Shown here in pieces: positions 54,240-64,000 of a DNA stretch of 64,000 bases; the first letter of the stretch is position 1, and every line of letters begins with the position of its first letter. The stretch is from NCBI GenBank assembly GCA_029532415.1, contig JAQOTA010000042.1:496001-560000 (forward strand), written 5' to 3'. The notes under the pieces were generated by a model. The model did not search any database and was not told the origin of the DNA. It saw only the letters and a list, made by a program, of their open reading frames with translations. Source of the stretch: Marasmius tenuissimus. Taxonomy: Eukaryota > Basidiomycota > Agaricomycetes > Agaricales > Marasmiaceae. Both the position numbers and the translations under genes were made by a program.

Positions 54240-55346
54240 TCAAGCCTTGGGAATATTGAACGAGACGACATCGCAAGGAACGAAATCAATTCCCTTGTCC
54301 AAGTCTGCAAAGTTGGGAGCGTCCTTCTTGACAAAGTTAACGATCTTGGTGTTCTTGAAAGACTGAAAAGTTATGTCAATAAGCCAGGAAGGAATGATCC
54401 AGAGTTGCAAAAACTTACATTGACGACTTTGCCAATAGTTGGTCCGCTCATCATAGCGATGGCATCCCATTGATCTGCGAAGCTGGTGAAAGGGTTCTCG
54501 ACGGTGGTCTTGACTGGGTCAAGGGTGTTCTATGTTTCCAAGGGCGGTAAGTAATGGCGTACGAAGCCCATTAGCCACGAGACAAACGTACCAATTCATA
54601 CTTGGAAAACACTTTGTCAGCTCCGGTAGTGCGAACCACGTTCAAAAACTTGGGAGTGTCGATCCGGGTCCAGTATTTGACGAAGTTGGAATATTCCATT
54701 CCTTTCTTATGGGTGAAATCACCGACAAGGGTTTGGACGTCCTTGCGGATGACACCAACGGGAGGGTTCTTGGGGAGCTTGTCAAAGACGGTAGTAATCT
54801 TGAATCCGGCGTACAGGGCAGTGGTAAAGTTGGAAAATTTGAGACTGTCCGGGATGACAATCTCGTTGTACTCTTCATTGTTAAACGTCTTGGAAAAGCC
54901 AGGGTCAGTACCACGAGTGGTGAGTGTAGCTCGTACGGGGTAATCACCTCGAAGATCTTGTCCATGGTCGTTGCTTCCGCTACCATGATACCATCGAATT
55001 CGGGTACTTTTGCTCCTTGATCGCGAAGCTTCTGCTTCCACTCTTGGTTCACATGCAGCTGGGGACGATAAGTGAGATTCGATAGTCAAAGGGAGAGAAA
55101 TCGTACGCATACCTGCTCATATCGGAGAAGGTTTTTCTGCACCATGGTGGTATTCAAGAACAACCGAGCATGGGGACCTCTCCAGTAGTCAGAGAACTCC
55201 TGAAAGGTCATGTTGGTGTTCCTGGTGAAGTACATCAACATTCGAGAGCGGTTTGGGACGAAACCTGAAGCATCGTCGGCGCGAGGGATGACACCTGCGG
55301 TGACAAGGGTGACAATGGTGAAGAGGAAGAAGAAAAGGGAGCGCAT
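54240..55346 (-). CDS. secreted EthD-domain protein (five exons)
   Basis: Exons 55346-55113, 55058-54948, 54888-54592, 54530-54419, 54363-54240. A signal peptide (MRSLFFFLFTIVTLVTAG, cleavage near VIPR) is followed by an EthD-like ferredoxin fold: RMLMYFTRNTNMTFQEFSDYWRGPHA and, in the second half, THKKGMEYSNFVKYW..., i.e. two tandem copies of the motif. EthD proteins are small alpha-beta barrels, some binding or modifying aromatic compounds; the role here is unknown. In exon 4 the frame changes at AAA 54480-54482: with donor 54591 there is one base too many, while an alternative donor (GTATGA, about 54602) keeps one frame but changes about 20 residues. A TATAAAAG box lies about 135 bp upstream. 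Confidence 0.85.
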
Positions 55347-55476
55347 CGTCCTTCTAAAACGAAGTAAAATATAATAGAATAAAAGAAGTGAGGGGGACGG
55401 AAGAAAAAATGAAGCCTCTAAAGACTAGAGAGAAAAAGAGCAGAGCTCGATGTCTCTGGCTGTCAACTCCCCCTTG

Positions 55477-55484
55477 CTTTTATA
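55477..55484 (-). promoter_or_regulatory. TATA box of the EthD gene
   Basis: TATAAAAG on the minus strand, about 135 bp upstream of the EthD start codon, followed by a purine-rich leader. A perfect match to the TATA consensus at a usual distance. Confidence 0.6.
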
Positions 55485-58400
55485 CCGAGGAGCTTTGCAG
55501 TCCACCTCGCCGTGAGCTAGTCAGCGACGAGTCAGTGATCTAGATTCAGATCTTGAGCGTTGCCCAGCGGGAACCAACTGTGCTCTACAGTCTACTTGGG
55601 CCATCAGAGGAGGAAAGTATACCCCATTTCGTCATTCCGCTGCGCGATGGCAAAAAACGCCGAGTGAGAGTTACATCGCAGTATGAACAAGTTTGTTTCA
55701 ACGGAACAAGTGTACATGCAGTGCATTTCCGACCTTCGTCGCAAAGCCCCAATAAATCGAGGGTGTAGTGGGAGATGTGCACGCAGCACCCATGCTTGTG
55801 AAAACGCTGTTCTCGGTTTGGATTGTGCTCAAGAAGCGTTTGTAGACCTCAATACTTGACAAACCTCTTCAATAAATTAAACATCGTAGTGGCTGGGTGA
55901 TTGCATCCAATGTGAACTTCCGGGACGGCCGATAAGCGGATCTTTGCCACAAGCAAGATCTCCCGAATGCTCCTATGATGCCCGAGCTCGGCATTTTTTG
56001 CCATCGGTGACTTGGGGAGTCGAATCATTTTTCATGTCGACTCTACCCACAAGTAGGTCGCGGGACGGTGACGCCTATGTTCTGTAGACCTAAAGATATC
56101 TCAAGTTAGTAGAAATTACAAGCACAGTCGTTGTAATGCGCACTGCAATATGGGAATGGAGGATAGCCTCGCCATTCGGACTTTGTTCCGTACCTTCCAG
56201 TCGCTATCGAAGGGAGAATGGGCTCCACGGCACAAACATGTCGACAAAGCACTCGATTATGGCCGGGTCATTGCCAATTCATTCGCAACATACAACAGGA
56301 ACCCACACAGCTTAGTAGCCCTCTCGGAGGAACTTTGTTCTTGCCCGCCCAGCGCCCGTAGTTCCGACCTGACATCAGTTCGTGATGATAATGGTTGTTG
56401 AAGAGCGATAGGACCCTTCGAACATCACATTTGTGTCCCGAACGTCGGGTTAGGGGTACCTACTCACTGCGCTGTCAAGGATATTTTTGGCATGCCTCTA
56501 TGTTCGGCGAGTGATCCGTACGACGCCAAACTAGTAAGCCCCTGACCGGAGATCCACGAGTCACTGCGTTGACATCTGACGGAACGGGAACCTACCTGGA
56601 TAGATAATAGCTAAACTTCCCGTTTTGTTCGGTTAAATTTTGGATACCGAGTCCGTGTGATTCCTCATTGTATTCTAGTGCAGTATCCCTGTTCCGTTTT
56701 GACTAGCTGTCAAATACAGATTTCTTCAGGACCACCATTTTACAGCGGACTTGGGTGAACGCTGAGGTGTTCCTATCTAAGAGCACTTTAGCGGATGATT
56801 TGTGTTGCCGGGCTAACCCATTCTGGCTTGTGGTATCGCCTACAATCGAGTGAGTCCAGTACCTATTCGGCAGCCAAGTTCTATGAGCGTCATAACTCAA
56901 ATCGACCTGACTGGTAACTGGTACTTCTTCTCTTGCCCTATAAGTTGGAAAAACAGATCAAGAACATGTGAAAGGCTGTGTAGTGTCCTCCGCACTCTTC
57001 CTGTTCCAAGGGCGTTTCTGAGGCGAGGATCCCGGTATCAGAGCCCAGTCTGTGTTTGGTTCGAGTTCACAGTGGATTATGGACAGGGAGGTAAGAGTCA
57101 GTCGTATACGAGTAAAACGGCGACATCACTTATCTGCATCAAACAAAGCAGCCAATCAGAATCCCAGATGTCGTGCGGAAGTAACACAGGCGCACCTCTG
57201 ACCCTGATTTTTGGTATTCCAGTGATAAATTCGTCCAACAGGGTTTATGAGTTTGAGAAGAGCTATAGAGCCCGGATTCGGTAGGTCTGTACAAGAGAGG
57301 TCATAGTGGTTAGTCCCGTCATCGTAGTTGAAGCTTTGAAGGTCAAGACGAGTGTAAGACTCCGGTCCATAGTCCTGGGCCTGCCGGAGTCTCGTGATCC
57401 TCCATTATCTTATCGGTGGTCGGCAATCCCCGTCTGGGGAATAAGGAGGCCAAGGATGCTTTTTGGTCTCGAACAATCACTGGTATCCGTGACCTTTCCC
57501 TCGTCTTATCGTCGCAGAGTCCTTCGACTTCCAGCAGCGCTACCACTCCTAATAATTATTGCCTGCTACTGCTGGTGATTCTGATTGTAACCGAGCCAGC
57601 AATTATAGCCGAGGCCCTCCGTTTATCAAGGGATTGAGAGGTCAAAGGCTGAGCATCTCGGGCGGGCGAGTGTATCATGCAAAGCTTGAGTGCGGGCGTT
57701 CATCTGAAACGTTATTCGACTCCCGAGACTGAGAATTGAAATTGGAAAGTGGTCGTTCATCGAGGATAAATAACAACAACTTGAACGTGGTACTGATCGT
57801 GTAAAGCAATCATTCTCATACAAATTAGTTCTATTGGTTAACCACTACCGAGCCAGGAACTGGCGGGAGCACCCTAACAGCCGGAGTAAGGCTCATTGAC
57901 GATAATGAGCCTCAAGACGTCATGAAAATATCAGCGGTTCCTGAGAACTATGGCGAAGTTTGGTCACAGTTATAGCCAGCACGTATATCGTGCCGGATAA
58001 AAGATTCCAGTGCACCATGTCGAGACATCAGTTATATTTGCTGACCGTGACATCGAGGACGAAGATAGTCAGATGCTCGAGGAGAGCTGGTTCGGCGGAG
58101 CTTCACGAACACACATACTCCCCTCGTCAAATACCATAGAAATTTAGGACTAAAGTTTTGCCAAGCGCTATCATTTTAAGAACAGGATCTCTGTACATAA
58201 TGCAACACACTACCAAAGACCATGGGTGATAAATTGAGGAACCCGAGACTGGAGCAATCTTGCATCCTATATAACAGTCCCGTGTTTCAACAAGACAGCA
58301 AGTAGATTATTGATAGTCAGCAAAATGATGTAGCGGAAACGCCAGTATTGTCAGCTTGAATACACATTCAAACCATAGAAGTACCCGAATTCACAAAGAC

Positions 58401-58632
58401 AGCATTATTCTGGATTAAGTGCACAGATAGGCCTCAAATTCAATCTCTCAATTGTTGAGTGGTTTCGAACCGTAGTAGGGATTCATTAGTCTGGGGGAAT
58501 TGTTCCAGGTCCTGTCAATTTCAAGTCAGAAGGTCACAAGCTGACTCCTAATCAAGCAGCCAGCCAACACGCATGGAGTTGTACCAATCGACACTAGGTG
58601 CCGTACCGAACTGAGATGAACGCTAGGCCTCA
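55485..58632. other. long stretch without a recognised gene
   Basis: Short frames only, none with recognisable motifs or convincing splicing. Confidence 0.45.
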
Positions 58633-59744
58633 CAGCGTATAACGGTGAAAATTACCGGGTGGTGAATTGTCAGAAATTGTGAGAAAATCCGAAAATCCTC
58701 TTAGATTTCACTGAAAATACACAATCGGTCATTCTTAAGTCATGTCACGGAATATCCCAGCAATTCACAAACAATTTACATCAAAATGAACCGAGAATGT
58801 GCGAGAATACGACCAGGCGAGAATTCCCTCAATTGCACTGGGAATGCACGGATCCATTGCTCACTAGCACTGGCCACTGGCTTTGGGCTTGCCTAGATAC
58901 TTATAGTTACAAGCAAATGATAGTCTATTGAACAAATTGGCTACATGAAGTTGTGCCGAAGCGGCTTTATAGAGACTAGACAGCAGTATGGACGAGATCA
59001 GGAATATGGGCGGAGAAGGGGCAACAGTAGCGCATACAACACCTCGTCCCCATCGCAAACGGACAATCCAGGATGCCTTCATTTAGTCTTTCCGGGAGCT
59101 CGAAAGACGAAAATGAAGCCAGGTCAATGTAGAAAATCTAGAGGGTTTTTACGCGCCGGATGTGTAATAGTGGGAGAGGGGTTTCGGTCATGACAAGGAC
59201 TACTTTCATCAAGCCAGCAACGCAGAAGCCGAGCGCTGGGGCATATTTGACGCTCTAGGTAGCCTCTCAGTACCATATCTCTGTAATGCTTGAGCAATAT
59301 ACGCACCTGCGAAGACCTCCCCTATTTCCTACTCCCATATTGCGGCATTGCCCTGATAACATCTCTCGAGTGGTCTTTGGACCCTTCTGGGGTTGAATGG
59401 CGTAGTAATGAATAAAAACATTTCCACCTTACCATTTCATGCGTCTTCGGCGCAGTGAGTGTGGCCAGCACTCACTACATCGAGGACGCACATTGATGAT
59501 GTGGGGGTCTGAGGTGAAGAGGCGACGGCCACACTCGCGTAACGTATCTCTATTCACAATTTCACCAAGTCCACCGTAAAGCTTTGGGTTCTATTCCCGG
59601 GTATTCTCAGTCAATTTTGGACATACGAGAATTCGCGCGAATTGCGGGAGGTAATTCGGGGAACTGGTGAATTTCACGGAATTTCTTGGAAATGCTCACA
59701 ATTATGGACAATTCCCACCTGGCAAAATTTTCCATTTCACGCTG
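58633..59744. mobile_element. candidate non-autonomous DNA transposon with imperfect inverted ends (about 1.1 kb)
   Basis: The left end CAGCGTATAACGGTGAAAATT... GAATTGTCAGAAATTGTGAG and the inverted right end CAGCGTGAAATGGAAAATTTT...GAATTGTCCATAATTGTGAG agree at roughly three quarters of 50 positions. A/T-rich subterminal GAATTC/AATTG motifs continue inward. The interior has no ORF of note, and no target duplication was found. CAGCG ends could suggest a hAT relative; this is a guess. Confidence 0.45.
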
Positions 59745-60645
59745 CGCATGAGGGAGAGCGTTGGAAGTGAAGATGGAAGAACACGTGGAAATTATTGATT
59801 AGCCGACCCTAAAGCATCTCCGGTCGGCAGGCGAATCGTCGGGGTTGGCATTTCTTTCCGTCTTTCCCTCTTCACCTCCACAACCTCTTCCTCTATAATC
59901 GTTCCCCATCCTCGGTTCGAGTTCTTGGTGAGTAATGCCTGGAAATCCTTGGATGCGCGTCTCTGATTATCGGACTGCCAGTTGGCGATATACTTCAAGC
60001 GATACAAATCAAGCGAGCGAATTTGGAGGGATCCGGCGTTGGCGTTTTCATCGCTATCGACCTATGCGAGGCCGATTTCTATGTATTGATCGATGTTTAG
60101 GTGGGTAACGCTGCGGTTCAGTCTTTCCCTCCCCCTTCCAATCATTTCCTTCGTTCTCGTTCCTCCCGCCTCCCCTGTGCCGTATGCGTTGAAAACTCAA
60201 ATCATGATCGTCCTCTTCCCTGAGTTTCAGTTGGAACCTAGATGGGTATCGGGTCTCGAAACATCCTCGACAGCTTGAGAGAAAAGGTTAGGTGGCGATG
60301 GAAGTACTGATGATTTTGAGGGTACGTTTCCCTCTGCATTCATACCGGCGCCTGGCTCACTGACATTTTCACGGACATAGGGCCATTTCCTCCCACCTTA
60401 GCCAACGCTTCGTTCATCTTCCCGGTTGGTATACCGCCATTACCCTCCTTCCAGCACGGTCAATGGGATCCACTCCACCCCAACCCTTGTTCGCAGATTG
60501 GCTATGGTGCAAACGGCCTAAACACCGCTACTTTTGTACAAAAAAAATAGCACCTGCAATTCAGACTATAATGACTAGCTATCTAACAGAAATATAGCTA
60601 AACATGTGCTCTTCAAAACCCTAAGACGGATAGTCATCAATGTCA
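59745..60645. other. no recognised gene
   Basis: A minus-strand frame at 60007-59792 (RLKYIANWQSDNQRRASKDF..., with GWGTIIEEE) looks protein-like but has no recognised family and no visible neighbours in frame. Confidence 0.35.
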
Positions 60646-63574
60646 AAATTGGTCGAGATATATATCTGGTAGTCGGGGGATTTGGCGCGGGGGTATGGCG
60701 CTTAATTAGGTGCCCCTAAGCGCCCACCCTCTGAGCATCGACGGACCGTCCAGTCACCTCCCCAACTCGCCGATGAGAGGCATACCTCCGAGAACTGAAC
60801 TGTTTGACCTTCAGCTGTGCATCCCTGGCGCCAAGACCCTCACGGTAAGCGTCAATCCACCGGTATGTCCTGTGTTCCCATTTGCGAATGAGCTCCACGT
60901 CAATCGAGGCGAGAGCTTTGGGCATGTTCTCCTTCAAGGTGTCGAAAGTGTAATCGCAGTTCTCCCGAAGGTACCGCTTGACTGCCCCCCAGAAATACTC
61001 AATAAAGTTGAGTTCGCAGTGGAATTTCGGAAGAAAGATGCAGAGATGACCAGCTGCTTCGATGGTTTCTTGGACAAGTGACTTTTGTTCCACAAAATCG
61101 GGTTGGTGCTCGATGACACGATATGCACAGCAGCCCTCTGACCCTGGGGAGCACTTCGGGTCACATCTCATCCTGAGTCCTGTCCTCCATACCCCCCGCT
61201 CCATGAGAACTGACTTCATCCCTTTCGGCTGATTCGGAAAATCCGGGTGGTCGCGAGGAAATACCATTTTCTGAACAACTTTTCTTCCGCCCTTCTCTCC
61301 GTTCTGCCAATACCATCCATCCCGCATCCTCGCTTGCTTTCCACCGGGCCGAAAGTTCATTCGAGAGACCACGAGAGCATCTTCGCCATATGCCGAGTGT
61401 CCCTGGGAGTTGTCAACCATGATGAGAGCCTGATAATTGGGAGGATGGGCTGCTTCGAATGCGGGTATGATTTTCTCCTTCAACTGCTTAACAAAAAGCT
61501 CGCCATTCCAGTACCCATCGTAATTCTTCCCGTATTCCAAAGTCTGACTCGCATCTTTCAGCCATCCGACCGTCGAACAAATCACGTCGCTTTGATGAAT
61601 TCCCCGGCCAACACCCTTCTTTCGGAGCGGATTCTCACCCTCCATGATCCAACCCTTCCGTTTTCCATCGTGGCATTGTGCTGTCATCTCGTCATGTGCC
61701 ATGAGTACCAATGGCCTCTCACCCGCAGCAAGCACCTTTTCCTTCCGGACCTTCACTTCTCCCACCTTGTATTCCACCAAACGAGGCTTGACTGAGTCAA
61801 TGAAAGGTATGAACTTTCTCTGACGATGGTCAACCACATCATCTCGCTCATGCCCATCGTAATAAATCCCCTTCTTGAATTCAGTATACCGGAATCCAAG
61901 GTCATGCAGGATTGTGCGACAAGTTTCCAGCGACCAGCCGCGTGCAACTGTCAAATGAATTCGAGGGAAGAGCTCTACTTCGCAGTAACGCTTGAGAGCT
62001 GTTGGGATCTCGTTGGTGATGACATCGCGGAGGTATTCAGAACGCATGGCCTTTGGTATGAGCATATTTTGACTGTAATTTTGCAGTTTTTTCGGATCCA
62101 TTGACCATTTTTCAGATCGTACAAAGGACTGAAGCTCGGCCTGGATATTTGGGTCCTTCAGTATCGACAGTGTTTTGGCATGCGAGCCACGAATGGATTG
62201 CGGAAGGCTCCTCTTTGACACCCAAGCCCGAGCCCACTCCCGAACCTTGCGTGCACCCCAGGCCTTGCTGAAACCATGGCTTTCGGCTGAGATCTGTGAC
62301 GCCTCCTTCCTTCCCTTCCTTTTCTTCACCACCATCTGCAGAAACGACTCGATTGCCCGTGCTCGCTTGGCCTGGAGTCCATGGTCACCAGCCTCAAATT
62401 GAAATCGGCGTGACACGATGGTTTTCTCGATGGAGACAAGGGCATTCGAGAGCTCGGTCGCACGAGCCTCCTGAACTTGCTTGCGTTGAACATGAACCGG
62501 TATTGCGTGCCTTTTTCTCTTCAAAGGTGGTGCCACGACAACGTGCATATTTGCCAGTGGGTCTTCCCATTCTTCTTCATCACTGTCGCTGGGCTCCAAA
62601 GTTGACTCGGATTCGTATTCATCCTCGTTGTCTGAGAAGTAACCACAAAAGATAACATCGGGACGGAAGGTGTTCCGTTTAATGCAAGAAGTGGGGGAAC
62701 TCGAAGCGGTAGCAATGGTTGGCTGAACAGGTGTGATTTCATTGTCTGAGCCAGTGAGGTCGATAGGTTGCAATGATGTTCCTATTTTTGGTCGCCTCAC
62801 TTTCTCCTGTCGCGGCTGGGAAACCACAAACATCCTTCGCATTTTGACGGCTTCGGCACTGTATGAATGAGGTATGAGTATGATATAACGAATACATCTC
62901 TTTGGACTTGCCTTTCACGAGTTTCTTCATTCTCCCTTGCTTCCTTCTCCCATCGTTGTCGACTCCTCTTCGAACGTCCATTATAACCAGCAAAGCTGCG
63001 AGATTTCGAGCCCTCGATAGTTTTCCATTCATTTTCTGTTCCCGGGGAGCACATCAACGCATCGAAAGCAGACATCTGTTCATCAACAGATTGCAAGTGC
63101 TGCGCCTCATCCTCCAAAATATTGTCCAACTCATCACCCTCCAGCTCTACCAGCTGAAGTCCATCTGACTCTGAGGCATTCAAGTCATCGGACTCACTGT
63201 CGTCATCCATGGACCAACCCAAGTCACTCCCAGAGTCGTCAGACTCATACACATGATTGATCAAACCGTCCCAATCGCATTCATCGGGCTGAGTCTCCAA
63301 GATCGGTTGCTTTTTCTCGTGTCTCGAAGCGCGAGCACGCGCTGCTCTCGCCAGAACCGCATTTTTCTTACGGCCCATGAAGTCGCGTTTGGCTCTTGAC
63401 GCGTTGGCAGGGGTGTAGAATATAGTTTGAGACTCAGTTTTTTTTGTGCTTCACTGAGTGTGGGTGCTACGGTGTACGTATGCTAATCTGCGGCTATCAA
63501 ACTCGTGCATCATCGGGCAGGACACCCCCTTCCTCCCCCCCCCCCTTCCGGTACTGTCGATGTTCGACCAATTT
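60646..63574. mobile_element. candidate limits of the transposase-bearing element
   Basis: AAATTGGTCGA at 60646-60656 is repeated inverted as TCGACCAATTT at 63564-63574, bracketing the transposase gene. Eleven matching bases could be terminal inverted repeats. No TA or other target duplication is apparent at these points, so the true ends may differ. Confidence 0.35.
60716..63378 (-). CDS. DDE transposase, apparently intact (two exons, GC-AG intron)
   Basis: Exon 1 63378-62912, intron 62911-62859 (GC donor, AG acceptor), exon 2 62858-60716; one frame, 869 residues. The N-terminal third is acidic and Ser-rich with basic patches (MGRKKNAVLARAARARASRHEKK, later PPLKRKRHAIP), likely for DNA or nuclear targeting. 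The catalytic half has LVLMAHDEMTAQ, IMVDNSQGHSAYG and FLPKFHCELNFIEYFWGAVKRYLREN, the D...D...E pattern with the N-x-IE-x-WG signature of IS630/Tc1-mariner-like DDE enzymes. A cysteine cluster (RCDPKCSPGSEGCC) lies between the second Asp and the Glu. I know similar large proteins from agaricomycetes but not a named family for this one. It carries no stop or frameshift, so a functional enzyme is plausible. Confidence 0.85.
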
Positions 63575-64000
63575 GGCGCGTGTCTAAAGTAGCGGTGACT
63601 AAGCCGTTTGCACCATATCCCCGGTCCCGATTCCATTCAAGAGGCTTCCGACGCTCGACATGTCCTCTGCTACATTCTACATCAGAGCTGTACCATAGCA
63701 CCGCTATCGCAACCTCATCACATGTTTCACCCGAGAACAACCGTCCAGACGCTTTTCACCACCAAAGCAACATGATTAGCCTCTTCGCTGGCACCCTTGT
63801 ACCTCCTGTTGAGCCAGCCATCAACGAACGAGGTGCATGGTTAGGTTTCGTCCTTCATGCCTTACAAAGGGACTGGCGGAACTCCTTGGCTTTCGTTACG
63901 ACCTCCACCCAATTCGACGCTACTCAAATCCGTCTTATGGATTGTGGATGGCAACTTCATTAAGCCGAACCTCTCGTTATGTCAAACGGGCTTTCCGCCC
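63575..64000. other. no gene recognised at the right edge
   Basis: An open frame on the plus strand (to 63963) contains MISLFAGTLVPPVEPAINERGAWLGFVLHALQRDWRNSL, which looks partly protein-like, but no family or splice structure was recognised. Confidence 0.35.

Noticed and set aside
57306..57640. Plus-strand frames with a hydrophobic C-terminus
   Set aside because: Two overlapping frames, no family resemblance and no neighbouring exons.

Overview
The window looks like nuclear DNA of a filamentous basidiomycete (Agaricomycotina). Its genes have many short introns (about 45-75 nt, GT-AG, with one GC-AG), it carries paralogues of membrane-protein families common in mushroom-forming fungi, an intron-bearing tRNA-Lys, F-box-like and EthD proteins, and a heavy load of Ty1/copia, Ty3/gypsy and LINE elements plus small inverted-repeat elements.

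Layout. 1-3 kb: decayed LINE on the minus strand (zinc-knuckle ORF1 and the start of ORF2). 3.5-4.05 kb: last exons of a small cysteine-rich protein. 6.0-13.3 kb: an F-box relic, a complete nine-exon multi-pass membrane-protein gene, an F-box gene split by a solo LTR, and a two-exon glutathione S-transferase gene. 17.0-18.0 kb: six-exon MARVEL-like gene. 18.6 kb: tRNA-Lys(CTT). 19.5-22.9 kb: a Ser/Thr-rich single-pass membrane protein, then a decaying BiP-like Hsp70 with an unusual N-terminal extension. 24.4-30.7 kb: gypsy and copia fragments with two oppositely oriented solo LTRs of one family. 31.3-33.0 kb: a second member of the membrane-protein family. 34.1-34.6 kb: an inverted-repeat element. 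35.3-37.45 kb: a second, rearranged copy of the F-box/GST segment. 37.46-49.0 kb: a copia element on the minus strand interrupted by three solo LTRs, one of which is itself split by a younger copia element. 49.9-55.4 kb: a gene island (DUF6534-like membrane protein, NIF3, secreted EthD protein). 58.6-59.7 kb: another inverted-repeat element. 60.7-63.4 kb: an apparently intact two-exon DDE transposase gene.

The ordinary genes are unrelated housekeeping or membrane functions and do not form an obvious pathway or cluster. I did not find a convincing new cellular system. The most informative content is the layered insertion history. Almost every insertion has exact 5-bp target duplications, and several can be checked against empty sites because the F-box/GST segment is present twice. 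Also notable are a recently transposed but coding-dead copia element, a CACTA-type MITE inside an LTR, and an Hsp70-like gene whose frameshift is cancelled if one intron is kept.

Exon structures were inferred by eye from splice signals, phase and family resemblance. No search or alignment program was run.
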